Shown: in pieces, positions 55,546 through 64,000 of the stretch
How positions within the stretch are numbered: the stretch's first letter is position 1
How the letters are laid out: each line of letters begins with the position of its first letter
Origin: Desulfuromonadaceae bacterium
Lineage (GTDB): Bacteria; Desulfobacterota; Desulfuromonadia; Geobacterales; Pseudopelobacteraceae
Assembly: GCA_028712075.1 (NCBI GenBank)
Contig: JAQTQX010000003.1
Coordinates: 1-64,000, forward strand
DNA length: 64,000 bases
Reading direction: 5' to 3'
Position numbers and translations under genes: made by a program
Notes under the pieces: generated by a model
Told to the model about the DNA's origin: nothing
The model's database searches: none
Seen by the model: the letters and a program-made list of their open reading frames with translations, nothing else

Positions 55546-56655
55546 TTACTCTTCTGTGTCAGATAGTTCCTTGCCGCCGCATGAGTCCGTACCTGCCAAT
55601 ATATCGCCGGTCACCCATGCATCAAGCAGGGTGTAGGATACCGCCAGAACAACCGGACCGATAAACAAACCGATTATGCCGAAAACCATCATTCCCCCGG
55701 TAACCCCGGCAAAGACCAGCAGCAACGGGAGATCAGCTCCTTGTTTCATGAGCAGCGGTCTGATGATATTGTCGATACTGCCCAAAAAGAGTGCCCAGGC
55801 CGCAAGTGCGGTCCCCCATGCTGTTTGTCCGTCCCAGAACAGCCAGATAACGACAGGAGCCAGTATTGCAACTGGTCCGAGCTGGGCAAGACAGCTAATG
55901 AAGATAAGAGCAGTCAAGATGCCGAGCGACGGAATACCGCAGACCGCAAGCCCCACCCAGCCAAGCAGCGCCTGAATGATCGCGGTGCCGACAACTCCAA
56001 GCGCAACAGCCCTTATTGCCCCTGCTGCGAGAACCAGTGAATGCTCCCCGAAATGACCGGCAATCCTGCGCGCAAAAAGGGCAAGCCAGGTCGCAGCTTT
56101 ATCACCGTGCAGGTATAGAATGGCGGCCATAAACACGGTTAGCAGGAACTGGATGATCATCACGCCGATACTGCCTGACATGGCAGCCAACCAGCTCAAA
56201 ATTTTTCCGGCATACGGAGTAAGAAATGCCGAAATACCCGCCGGGCCGATAGCAATTATATTCTGCCATTTCTCAACCATTTTCTTGCCAACACCGGGAA
56301 CAGTTCCCAGCCAGTCAGGCGGCATCGGCAGAGAGGCGGTGGAAATAGACCTAAGCCATAGAAGTATGTCTTCGGAGCTTGAAACGACCGTAAGCACTGC
56401 AAGTGTAAACGGCACAATAAGAATCATGAGCAATAACAGCGTCATTATGCCGACCGCCAGTATCCTCTTATTCCAGAGCATTGACTGTATCCTGATCATA
56501 AACGGCCAGGTGGCCACTACTATCATGACTGCCCAGATCATTGCGGTAAGGAACGGGTGCAGTACCCAGAAACTCCCAGCAATCAGAAGGATCATCAACA
56601 GCAGCGCCAGAACCGTATGGGTAAGGCCATGAGCCCGATATGTATCCTTGGTCAA
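55546..56655 (-). CDS. AI-2E family (PerM/YdiK-type) membrane permease
   Basis: 369 residues with about eight helices: two pairs at the N-terminus, a periplasmic helical stretch (about 95-150), and a conserved C-terminal half with FISCLAQLGPVAILAPVVIWL and GSIDNIIRPLLM, the family signature. Members export AI-2 or act as Na+/H+ antiporters; the substrate cannot be inferred. The start is probably TTG 56655, with GGAGG six bases upstream; an in-frame start at 56703 has no ribosome site. Confidence 0.88.
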   Translation of the reverse strand: MTKDTYRAHGLTHTVLALLLMILLIAGSFWVLHPFLTAMIWAVMIVVATWPFMIRIQSMLWNKRILAVGIMTLLLLMILIVPFTLAVLTVVSSSEDILLWLRSISTASLPMPPDWLGTVPGVGKKMVEKWQNIIAIGPAGISAFLTPYAGKILSWLAAMSGSIGVMIIQFLLTVFMAAILYLHGDKAATWLALFARRIAGHFGEHSLVLAAGAIRAVALGVVGTAIIQALLGWVGLAVCGIPSLGILTALIFISCLAQLGPVAILAPVVIWLFWDGQTAWGTALAAWALFLGSIDNIIRPLLMKQGADLPLLLVFAGVTGGMMVFGIIGLFIGPVVLAVSYTLLDAWVTGDILAGTDSCGGKELSDTEE

Positions 56656-56707
56656 AATAGTCCTCCGTTCGAAACATTCCGTCGTTGAAACTTTTCTGCA
56701 CACCTGG

Positions 56708-58945
56708 TTACATCATATCCACCGGATCAATATCAACAGATACCCTGACCGTTGACGGTACTTTTGACTCTTGCCTCCACATAGCAATCAGGCGATGGAG
56801 AGCGCTCCTGTTGACAGCTTTAAGGAGAATCTGGCGACGAAAACGGTTGCGCAGACGGTACAATGGCGCAGGGGCAGGGCCAAGAATTTCAATGCGGAGT
56901 TTCAGTTCTGTTTTGAGCTTTGCCAGTAAACGGGCGGTCAGCTCAGCCTGTTCGGCAACGATCTGTTCCGATACTCCGGATAGTGCATACGCTGCCAGAA
57001 ACGTAAAGGGTGGATACCCTGCCTCCAGGCGAAAAGCCAGCTCCTGCCGATAAAAACCGGTTGCATCGTGCTCCGCAGCAGAGCGAATTGCATGCTGTTC
57101 CGGATCAAGCGCCTGAACGACGACCTTCCCGGGAGACGCCCCCCGCCCGGCTCGGCCGATAACCTGTGACAACAATTGAAAAGTACGCTCCGCAGCACGA
57201 AAGTCAGGCATACCAAGGCTCGCTTCGGCATTGATAACACCGACCAGCGTCACCTCGGGAAAGTCGTGCCCTTTGGCAATCATCTGGGTCCCGACCAGGA
57301 TATCAGCGCTGCCATCGTTCATTCGGGACAGCAGCCGCTCGTGGCTTCCTTTGCCACTGGTGGTGTCACTGTCCATCCGGAGAATCCGGGCAGTCGGGAG
57401 CAGCTCTTTCAGGTCATGTTCCAGTCGCTCTGTACCCGCGCCCAGTTCTTCAAGATTTACCCCCCCGCATGAAGGACAGGTCCCGGGCGCCGGGACTGCA
57501 TAGTCACAATAATGGCAGAGGCTTTGCCGCCGTTGACGGTGATAGGTCAGCGTTACTGAGCAGTTTGGACAACTCAGTGCCTTGCCGCACTCCGTACAGA
57601 CGAGGAACGTGGCGAAGCCGCGTCGATTGAGTAAAACAAGCGCCTGCCGCTTCTGTTGGTACGTTTCTGACAAACCGGCCGACAGTGCCTCTGAAATGGT
57701 TTCTTTTCTCCCTTTCATAGCCACCAGCTGGACAAGCGGCATCGGTCTTTTTTCGACTCTTTCGGGAAGCTCCAGCAGGGTCAGGCGCCCTTCGGCAGCG
57801 GCATGAACAGACGTTACCAGCGGAGTTGCCGAACCGAGTACGACTGCGGCACCAGCCGTTCGCCCCCGCACGAGAGCCAGATCGCGCGCATTATAGCGGA
57901 GTCCGTCAGACTGTTTGAATGATGCTTCATGCTCTTCATCAACAACGATAATGCCAATGTTGTCAAGCGGGGCAAAAATTGCCGACCGGGCGCCGATGAC
58001 GATCCTCGCCAGTCCCCGTCTGATGCGGCGCCATTCGTCATAGCGTTCTCCGTCAGAAAGCCCACTGTGCAGGACGGCGATTCCACCGCCAAAGCGGGCC
58101 TGAAAACGCCCGGTCAGTTGGGGTGTCAGAGATATTTCAGGTACCAGAACCAGCGCGTTTCTGTCTCGTCCAAGCACATGTGCAATGGCCTGCAGATACA
58201 CCTCGGTCTTGCCGCTGCCGGTCACGCCATAGAGAAGGAACGGTGCAAACTGTTGTTGGTCGATGGCGGTGGTAACGGCGTCCAGTGCGTTTTTTTGATG
58301 GGTATGGAGGCAGCGTGGCTTATCACGCGCTACGATGAGGTTTTTGAAAGGATCGCGGTATACTTCTCGCTCTTCAATTCTGCACAGGCCACGTTCGATC
58401 AGTCGTTTGAGTTGCGGGGTGCAGACACCGAAACGTTTGCGCAACTCGCTTGCGGAAACGGCACCAACGTCTCGAATAACTGTAAGAATTTCAAGTGATT
58501 TTGGACCTGGTGAGCGAAGCGTCGGCGAATCTGATCCGAGGAGGTACACTTTTTCATGGCGAACCGTTTTGCCGCCACGGAGCATCCCTTGCTGACCCTC
58601 CTCCCCTTTGGCTGTTTGAATGTTAATGCCGGCAGGCAGAGCGGCGCGGATAACTTCACCGAGCGGATGCTGATAATAGGAGGCTATCCAGCGAAAAAAC
58701 TCCATCTCGCCCGGAATCCAGAGCGATTCGCAATCCAGCACCTCGCAAATTTCTTTGAGTTCGGAAATATCCAACCCCGCCGCATAGCCCAGAATATAGC
58801 CGGTCAGTTTCCGCCTGCCGAACGGCACCAGCGCCCGCCGTCCGGTCACCGCCTGATCAAGCAACCTTTCCGGCACACGATAATGGAAGGTTCGATCCAG
58901 ATAGAGTGGAATGGCAATTTCAATGATAGCGGGGGGAGACGTCAT
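56708..58945 (-). CDS. priA: Primosomal replication restart helicase PriA
   Basis: 745 residues: a 3'-DNA binding domain (about 1-110), a winged helix, then a superfamily 2 helicase with Walker A GVTGSGKTEVY and VVDEEHEASFK, and a zinc-binding insertion of eight cysteines (CTECGKALSCPNC, CHYCDYAVPAPGTCPSC). PriA reloads the replisome at stalled forks. Its stop is 52 bases from the AI-2E permease start; the two may be co-transcribed. Confidence 0.97.
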   Translation of the reverse strand: MTSPPAIIEIAIPLYLDRTFHYRVPERLLDQAVTGRRALVPFGRRKLTGYILGYAAGLDISELKEICEVLDCESLWIPGEMEFFRWIASYYQHPLGEVIRAALPAGINIQTAKGEEGQQGMLRGGKTVRHEKVYLLGSDSPTLRSPGPKSLEILTVIRDVGAVSASELRKRFGVCTPQLKRLIERGLCRIEEREVYRDPFKNLIVARDKPRCLHTHQKNALDAVTTAIDQQQFAPFLLYGVTGSGKTEVYLQAIAHVLGRDRNALVLVPEISLTPQLTGRFQARFGGGIAVLHSGLSDGERYDEWRRIRRGLARIVIGARSAIFAPLDNIGIIVVDEEHEASFKQSDGLRYNARDLALVRGRTAGAAVVLGSATPLVTSVHAAAEGRLTLLELPERVEKRPMPLVQLVAMKGRKETISEALSAGLSETYQQKRQALVLLNRRGFATFLVCTECGKALSCPNCSVTLTYHRQRRQSLCHYCDYAVPAPGTCPSCGGVNLEELGAGTERLEHDLKELLPTARILRMDSDTTSGKGSHERLLSRMNDGSADILVGTQMIAKGHDFPEVTLVGVINAEASLGMPDFRAAERTFQLLSQVIGRAGRGASPGKVVVQALDPEQHAIRSAAEHDATGFYRQELAFRLEAGYPPFTFLAAYALSGVSEQIVAEQAELTARLLAKLKTELKLRIEILGPAPAPLYRLRNRFRRQILLKAVNRSALHRLIAMWRQESKVPSTVRVSVDIDPVDMM

Positions 58946-58966
58946 AAGGTGGGATAACCGTAACGG

Positions 58967-59176
58967 TTACCAGTACTTCTGCGGTGGATCCGTTTTGCCC
59001 AAATGCGTTATTTCAGCATCGATAATCTTGAACATATCACCGGCTTCCGTTGTCCAGGCGTCACCCTCTTCGGGCGGATTCGGAAAGGAGCGGCTTCCCA
59101 GAAACATTTCTTCATTGCCGATATAACCATACCATTCAAGCGACCCGGTCATCCATATTCTTGTATTTATTGACAT
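58967..59176 (-). CDS. Small hypothetical protein after nspC
   Basis: 69 residues, soluble, with a Trp/Tyr-rich start (MTGSLEWYGYIGNEEMFLGS) and no known motif. GGAAG precedes the ATG by about six bases. It begins 11 bases after the nspC stop, so it is in the polyamine operon. I recognise no family. Confidence 0.6.
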   Translation of the reverse strand: MSINTRIWMTGSLEWYGYIGNEEMFLGSRSFPNPPEEGDAWTTEAGDMFKIIDAEITHLGKTDPPQKYW

Positions 59177-59187
59177 TGTCTTCTTCC

Positions 59188-60336
59188 TTATGAAAGTCGT
59201 TTTTTGAAATCCTGATAATCAAAACTGCGCACCGTCTTTAACTCCCCGGTTTCCGGTTCGTACGTGCAGATATGCGGGTGTTGAATGCCGTTAAACGTAG
59301 TCGTTTTAACCATGGTGTAGTGGGACATGTCCTCGAAAGCCAGACGACCGCCGACCTGTAACGGCTGTTCGAAAGACCAGTCGCCGATGACGTCCCCGGC
59401 CAGACAGGAAGGGCCACCCAGTCGATAGGTATATGGCGCTGTACCGGGCTCACAGCCGCCGGTGATAACGGGACGGTATGGCATTTCAAGAATGTCCGGC
59501 ATATGGCAGGTTGCTGAAACATCGAGTATCGCAATCTTCATGCCGTTGTCCACCACATCCATCACTTCGCTCACCAGAATGCCGGTACCGATGGCGACCG
59601 CTTCGCCCGGTTCCAGATACATCTGGACACCATACTTCTCACGGAAATATTTTATCAACTCCACCAGGCCATCAATGTCATATCCGTCACGGGTGATATG
59701 ATGGCCACCGCCAAAGTTAAGCCATTTCAGGCCAGGCAGAAATTCGCCGAATTTTACTTCGAAAACTGTGGCGGTACGCTCCAGCGGTTCAAAAAGGTGT
59801 TCGCACAGTGTGTGGAAATGCAGCCCTTCGACTCCGCTCAGGGACCGCCCTTCAAATTCAGCGCGCGGGATGCCGAGGCGTGACTTGGGGGCACAGGGAT
59901 CGTAGATGGCGGTATGCCCTTCTGAATGTTCGGGGTTGACGCGCAGGCCGATGGAAACGCCGCTCTTTTCCCAGAGCGGTCGGAAGCGCTCCAGCTGATT
60001 GAAGGAGTTGAACACGAGGTGGTTGGAAATCCCGAGCAGTTCAACAACATCACTTTCCTTGAACGCAGCGGCAAATGAGTGGACTTCCCGACCGAACTCC
60101 TCCCGCCCCAGTCGCGCTTCCCACGGAGAACTGGCACAGACGCCATGCAGGGTTTCTCTGATAAGCGGGAAAACGCTCCACATGGAAAAGGCCTTCATCG
60201 CCAGGAGAATCTTTGCACCGCTCCGTTGCTGGACGCTGTCCAGAATGGCCAGGTTATGGCGAAGACGTCCCAGATCAACGACGTATGCCGGGGAAGGTGA
60301 AAGCTGGAGGATTTTGTCGATGTCGATACCGGTCAA
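59188..60336 (-). CDS. nspC: Carboxynorspermidine/carboxyaminopropylagmatine-type decarboxylase (NspC family)
   Basis: 382 residues, alanine-racemase-fold PLP decarboxylase. LLAMKAFSMWSVFPLI carries the PLP lysine, GLHFHTLCEH and LNFGGGHHITR are the phosphate-binding and His motifs, and LGGPSCLAGDVIGDW contributes the second-subunit active-site Cys-Asp pair. It decarboxylates carboxynorspermidine or carboxyspermidine; homologues also act on carboxyaminopropylagmatine. The start is TTG 60336. It is the third gene of the polyamine cluster, after a repeat-filled 131-base gap. Confidence 0.9.
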   Translation of the reverse strand: MTGIDIDKILQLSPSPAYVVDLGRLRHNLAILDSVQQRSGAKILLAMKAFSMWSVFPLIRETLHGVCASSPWEARLGREEFGREVHSFAAAFKESDVVELLGISNHLVFNSFNQLERFRPLWEKSGVSIGLRVNPEHSEGHTAIYDPCAPKSRLGIPRAEFEGRSLSGVEGLHFHTLCEHLFEPLERTATVFEVKFGEFLPGLKWLNFGGGHHITRDGYDIDGLVELIKYFREKYGVQMYLEPGEAVAIGTGILVSEVMDVVDNGMKIAILDVSATCHMPDILEMPYRPVITGGCEPGTAPYTYRLGGPSCLAGDVIGDWSFEQPLQVGGRLAFEDMSHYTMVKTTTFNGIQHPHICTYEPETGELKTVRSFDYQDFKKRLS

Positions 60337-60351
60337 AATCTGAACCTTTTT

Positions 60352-60457
60352 TTACCACAGAGCCACTGAGAACACAGAGGGCTAAACAACAAAAACGGAG
60401 GAAAACAGAAATATTTTAGATTGCATTTTCTCTCTGCTCTCAGTGACTCCGTGGTGA
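60352..60457. repeat. Family B repeat with inverted arms
   Basis: ACCACAGAGCCACTGAGAAC on the left and TCTCAGTGACTCCGTGGTGA on the right are complementary arms, about 55 bases apart, within the gap between the dehydrogenase and nspC. This places a hairpin inside the polyamine operon. Confidence 0.75.
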
Positions 60458-60467
60458 GTAAGTCTTA

Positions 60468-61664
60468 TTACAGCTCCGGCCACTCGCCGCCATCGACGAC
60501 AACCGTCGGCAGCCCCATCGGTCCCAGAACATCGAGGAACAGTTCAGGATCAAACTGCTCCATGTTCCAGACCCCTGCCTCATGCCATTTTCCGGTCAGC
60601 ATCATGATCGCGCCGACCACAGCCGGGACACCGGTGGTATAGCTGATGGCCTGGGACTGGACCTCCTTGTAGCAAGCCTCGTGGTCGCAGATGTTGTAGA
60701 TGTAGACCTGCTTCTTCCGGCCGTCCTTCGTACCGCGTGCGATGACGCCGATGCAGGTTTTCCCTTTGGTCAGCGGGCCGAGTGAACCGGGATCAGGGAG
60801 CAAGGCTTTCAGAAACTGGATCGGCACGATCTTCTGGCCGTTGAACTCGACCTCGTCGATGCGGGTCATGCCGACGTTCTGTAGCACTTCCAGGTGCTTC
60901 AGGTAGTTGTCGGAAAAGGTCATCCAGAACTGGGCTTTTTTGATGGTCGGAATATGCTTGACGATCGACTCCATCTCTTCGTGGTAGAGCCGATAACAGT
61001 TCATCGGCCCGATTCCTTCCGGGAAATCAAAGACCCGCTTGGTAGAGAGCGCCGGCGACTCCACGAACTGGCCGTTCTCCCAGTGACGGCAGGTGGCGGT
61101 CACTTCGCGGATGTTGATCTCCGGGTTGAAGTTGGTGGCAAACGGCTGGCCGTGGGAGCCTGCGTTGGCGTCGATGATGTCCAGCTCTTCAACAATATCG
61201 AGATATTTTTTCGCCGCAAGTGCGGTGTACACATTAGTAACGCCAGGGTCAAAACCGGAACCGAGCAGCGCCATCAGCCCCTTTTCCCTGAAGCGCTCCT
61301 GATAGGCCCACTGCCAGGAGTATTCAAATTTTGCAGTATCGAGCGGTTCGTAATTGGCGGTATCAAGATAATCCACGCCGGTTTCCAGACAGGCATCCAT
61401 GATGTGCAGGTCTTGATAGGGAAGTGCCACGTTGATAACCAGCTGCGGCTCCAGCTGGTTGATCAGCGCCACCAGTTCCGGGACGTTGTCGGCATCTACC
61501 TGGGCGGTCTTGATGCTGCCTCCCAGTTGGGCGGCAATCACATCACATTTCGATTTGGTGCGCGACGCCAGGGTGATCTCGCTGAAAACGTCGCGTCGCT
61601 GTGCACATTTATGGGTGACGACCTGGCCGACGCCGCCGGCTCCGATAATAAGAACATTACTCAT
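60468..61664 (-). CDS. Carboxynorspermidine dehydrogenase-type (saccharopine dehydrogenase-like) enzyme
   Basis: 398 residues. The N-terminal NADPH-binding fold starts VLIIGAGGVGQVVTHKC; the middle has the conserved SGFDPGVTNVYTALA, and NMEQFDPELFLDVLGPMGLP ends the protein. This is the CANSDH/Lys1 family, which reductively condenses aspartate semialdehyde with a diamine or agmatine. GGAGAG precedes the ATG and overlaps the speA stop, so translation is coupled. Putrescine, diaminopropane or agmatine could be the amine; the sequence alone does not decide. Confidence 0.88.
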   Translation of the reverse strand: MSNVLIIGAGGVGQVVTHKCAQRRDVFSEITLASRTKSKCDVIAAQLGGSIKTAQVDADNVPELVALINQLEPQLVINVALPYQDLHIMDACLETGVDYLDTANYEPLDTAKFEYSWQWAYQERFREKGLMALLGSGFDPGVTNVYTALAAKKYLDIVEELDIIDANAGSHGQPFATNFNPEINIREVTATCRHWENGQFVESPALSTKRVFDFPEGIGPMNCYRLYHEEMESIVKHIPTIKKAQFWMTFSDNYLKHLEVLQNVGMTRIDEVEFNGQKIVPIQFLKALLPDPGSLGPLTKGKTCIGVIARGTKDGRKKQVYIYNICDHEACYKEVQSQAISYTTGVPAVVGAIMMLTGKWHEAGVWNMEQFDPELFLDVLGPMGLPTVVVDGGEWPEL

Positions 61665-61668
61665 CGCA

Positions 61669-63576
61669 TTACTCTCCTAAATAGGTATAGCCCAATAGAG
61701 TTCTATCCAGCAGCTCGATAAAGTGACTGCTCTCTTCGATGGAAATTTTTTTCAGTGCCACACTTTTCTCCAGATTGTCACGGACGTGCTTTAAAATTTC
61801 CGGCCCCTTGTACTGAACATATTTCAAGGTTTCCCACGTGGCGTCCCCGTTAATGACCGTATCGATCATATAGCCGGTTTTTTTGTTGAAGGTGATATGT
61901 ACCGCGTTGGTATCACCGAACAGATTGTGGAGATCCCCCAGAATTTCCTGATATGCGCCAATCAGGAAAAATCCGATATAATAATCCTCATCCTTGCGGA
62001 TTTTATGCAGAGGCAGATACTTCGAACGCCCATTTTCACCGACGAAGCTGGTGATTTCACCATCAGAATCGCAGGTAATATCGGCTATCGATGCCATGAC
62101 ATCCGGTTTTTGATTGAGACGCTGGAGCGGCATGATCGGAAAAAGCTGGTCGATTGCCCATGAGTCGGGAATCGACTGGAACAGGGAAAAGTTGGCAAAG
62201 TACGTCTGGCGCATATGCAGCTGAAAGTTTTGCAACTCTTCCGGGATCGGCTTTATTTTTTCAACGATACTGTTGATTTTTTTGATAATTTTTGTGTACA
62301 GCCATTCCGCAATAGCACGGTCGTTGAGCGTCAGGTAACCGAGATTGAAAAGGCTGACCGCTTCGTTGATTAACTGGAGTGTATCGTGATAGTCCTCTCT
62401 GAGGGAATATCGGTCAATGCTTTTATAAATGTCCATCAGTTTTTTGACGGTCGGAGCGACCTTTTCGGACTGGGACAGGATCTCTTCAAAGTCCGGCATC
62501 AGATGCTGCGTATTAGTATTGAGGACATTGGTAACCATCACTGAGTAGTGGGCAACGGTCGCCCGCCCCGATTCGGAGATGATATTCGGGCAATCCACGC
62601 CCGCCTCGTCACAGATGTTCTTGATCTGGTAGATGACATCGTTGGCATACTCTTCAATGGTATAGTTGACACTGGAAAAGTAGCTCGATTTTGAGCCGTC
62701 GTAATCAACTCCCAACCCGCCGCCGATATCAAGGTATTCAATGCCTACCCCCAGCTTTTTCATTTCGGTGTAGACGCGGGCGACTTCGATCAGCGCAGTC
62801 TTGATTTTGTCGATTTTGGTGATCTGGCTGCCAATGTGCGAATGGAGCAGCTTGACCGAATCGAGCATTCCCTGATCATTAAGCATCCGGATGGCAGCGA
62901 TGATTTCGGACATGCGCAGGCCGAACTTTGCATCTTCACCGCCGGAGGTCGCCCACTTACCGGTTCCCTTGGATGAAAGTTTGACCCGGATTCCCAGCTT
63001 CGGGATGATGCCGGTTTTTTTCGATATATCGACAATTTTTTCCAGCTCAAACAGCTTCTCCACAACCAGAGTAATATCAAAGCCGATTTTTGTAGCGTAC
63101 AGCACCGTCTCGATATATTCGGCATCCTTGTAACCGTTGCAGATAATTGGCAGGTTGTTGCCGCTGGAAATTGAAATCCCGGCCACCAGTTCAGGCTTGG
63201 AACCAACTTCAAGGCCAATATTGTAGCGTTTGCCGTAGCCGGCGATAGCTTCAACCACCTGTCGCTGCTGATTGACTTTAATCGGGTAAAAAGTCTGGTA
63301 TTTGGCAGGATAGTCGTTTTCCTGAATGGCATTTTTAAAGACACGGTTGATAGAGGCGATGCGACCCTGCAGCACGTCCATAAAGCGGAGCAGAATAGGT
63401 GGTTTGATTTTACGCTTGATCAGATCATCTACCAACGCCCGCAGGTCGATGGCATGCTTTGAATTTGACGAGGGATGGACACAGATATTGCCCTTCTTAT
63501 TGATCGAGAAGAGATCAGCACCCCAGTTGTCAATATTATACACTTTGACCGAATCATTGATGGACCATTTTTCCAT
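61669..63576 (-). CDS. speA: Biosynthetic arginine decarboxylase
   Basis: 635 residues from ATG 63576 (MEKWSINDSVKVYN), with GAGG nine bases upstream; an in-frame start at 63609 is less likely. Fold-III PLP enzyme: YPIKVNQQRQVVEAI holds the PLP lysine, LLHSHIGSQI and YLDIGGGLGVDYDGS bind the phosphate, and ISESGRATVAHY follows. The long insert and C-terminus are those of SpeA rather than ornithine decarboxylase. It makes agmatine from arginine, the feed for the downstream enzymes. Confidence 0.96.
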   Translation of the reverse strand: MEKWSINDSVKVYNIDNWGADLFSINKKGNICVHPSSNSKHAIDLRALVDDLIKRKIKPPILLRFMDVLQGRIASINRVFKNAIQENDYPAKYQTFYPIKVNQQRQVVEAIAGYGKRYNIGLEVGSKPELVAGISISSGNNLPIICNGYKDAEYIETVLYATKIGFDITLVVEKLFELEKIVDISKKTGIIPKLGIRVKLSSKGTGKWATSGGEDAKFGLRMSEIIAAIRMLNDQGMLDSVKLLHSHIGSQITKIDKIKTALIEVARVYTEMKKLGVGIEYLDIGGGLGVDYDGSKSSYFSSVNYTIEEYANDVIYQIKNICDEAGVDCPNIISESGRATVAHYSVMVTNVLNTNTQHLMPDFEEILSQSEKVAPTVKKLMDIYKSIDRYSLREDYHDTLQLINEAVSLFNLGYLTLNDRAIAEWLYTKIIKKINSIVEKIKPIPEELQNFQLHMRQTYFANFSLFQSIPDSWAIDQLFPIMPLQRLNQKPDVMASIADITCDSDGEITSFVGENGRSKYLPLHKIRKDEDYYIGFFLIGAYQEILGDLHNLFGDTNAVHITFNKKTGYMIDTVINGDATWETLKYVQYKGPEILKHVRDNLEKSVALKKISIEESSHFIELLDRTLLGYTYLGE

Positions 63577-63768
63577 GACATTGTTCCTCATCTTTCCCGT
63601 TGGCCTCACCCAAAATAGCCATTCTATCTATTGCATAGCTAAGTCAAAGTCAAATTTTTATTCAAACGATCCCGAATACACATTCGACACAATGTCGCCT
63701 TGACTTTGCCAGGGGGAATGATTACCTTCGAGTGCAGTACACGCATGCATCACTGTTGGAGAGCAACG

Positions 63769-64000
63769 ATGACCCGCTTTTCAGGCAAAAAACCGATTAC
63801 TCAGGAAATATTTATTCGGCATGTCGGTGAAATGCGCAGCCTGCTCCATGCCCTTGAGCTCAGGGAATCGTTTGAAGACAATGATTCCCGGCCGAAAATG
63901 GATATGTACGAGACATCTGGAGAGGTTATTATTGAATTTGATCTGCCCGGATTCAGCCTTGATTCGATTGTTTTGAAATTGCACGGCATGACGCTGGTGC
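63769..64000 (+). CDS. Hsp20/alpha-crystallin family small heat-shock protein, partial
   Basis: The first 77 codons are present; the gene runs off the window. ATG 63769 is preceded by TTGGAGAG. The product starts MTRFSGKKPITQEIFIRHVG and reaches the beginning of the alpha-crystallin domain (MDMYETSGEVIIEFDLPGF), the usual Hsp20 N-terminal strand. Hsp20 proteins hold unfolded proteins for DnaK. It is divergent from speA; no CIRCE or sigma-32 site is seen in the 192-base gap. Confidence 0.85.
   Translation, partial: MTRFSGKKPITQEIFIRHVGEMRSLLHALELRESFEDNDSRPKMDMYETSGEVIIEFDLPGFSLDSIVLKLHGMTLV

Noticed and set aside
63577..63768. Sigma-32 or CIRCE site for the Hsp20 gene
   Set aside because: No CIRCE arms and no CTTGAA-N-CCCCAT match; only a weak TTGACT near 63701.

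Overview
The window reads as a gene-dense chromosomal segment of a free-living, anaerobic, Geobacter-like deltaproteobacterium (Desulfuromonadales/Geobacterales). The evidence is a multihaem cytochrome that mixes CxxCH with the CxxxxCH haem motif typical of Geobacter, a small membrane-anchored dihaem cytochrome, an hrcA-grpE-dnaK-dnaJ operon with CIRCE, LPS heptose genes, hydrogenase maturation genes and an arginine decarboxylase/carboxynorspermidine-type polyamine cluster. I see no transposase, integrase, phage gene, rRNA or CRISPR array.

Layout. 0.2-9.6 kb: a TonB-like protein, an NHL-repeat lipoprotein, a ChaN-family protein, an M1 metallopeptidase, then a five-gene operon on the minus strand (NosL-like copper protein, small anchored protein, FtsX-type permease, ABC ATPase, CPFC membrane protein) with no nosZ in view. 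10-16.6 kb: a serralysin-type RTX protease, an 11-haem cytochrome behind a sigma-54 type promoter, a small ORF and an FAD oxidoreductase. Three homologous copies of a terminator fused to a tRNA-Arg 3' end lie in this part, the last one at the intact tRNA-Arg(CCG). 16.7-20.3 kb: coaE, an RNA methyltransferase, ylqF/rbgA, the dihaem cytochrome and a membrane protein. 20.4-25.3 kb: heat-shock operon. 25.3-29.3 kb: a cytidylate-kinase-like protein and a three-gene ABC/adaptor export system. 29.4-35.7 kb: cysM, a candidate 6S RNA with its own promoter and terminator, aroF, a Crp/Fnr regulator, tkt, thiL. 35.9-43.1 kb: two PpiC/SurA-type lipoproteins, a degenerate receiver-domain protein, hldE, gmhA, a GT2-like protein, mreB. 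43.2-46.8 kb: a radical SAM protein, an unassigned lipoprotein, small proteins. 46.8-53.7 kb: hypB-hypF-hypC-hypD plus a YqeG-like HAD gene, and an MsbA-like ABC exporter. 53.9-64 kb: a TraF-like outer-membrane protein, an AI-2E family permease, priA, the polyamine cluster (speA, CANSDH-type dehydrogenase, nspC-type decarboxylase, small gene) and the start of an Hsp20 gene.

Functional links. hldE and gmhA supply ADP-heptose for LPS. The hyp genes build the NiFe(CN)2CO centre of hydrogenases encoded elsewhere. The polyamine cluster can make spermidine either through putrescine or, since no agmatinase is seen beside speA, through carboxyaminopropylagmatine.

Besides genes the window holds three families of dyad-symmetric interspersed repeats. 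Family A is GATGAG-type, family B is CACAGAG/CGGAG-type, and family C is CCCCTCCC-TTCAA-GGGGAGGG-type. Family C has also entered two coding regions, thiL and the MsbA-like ABC gene, in the same reading frame without breaking them. This is the most unusual structural observation here.
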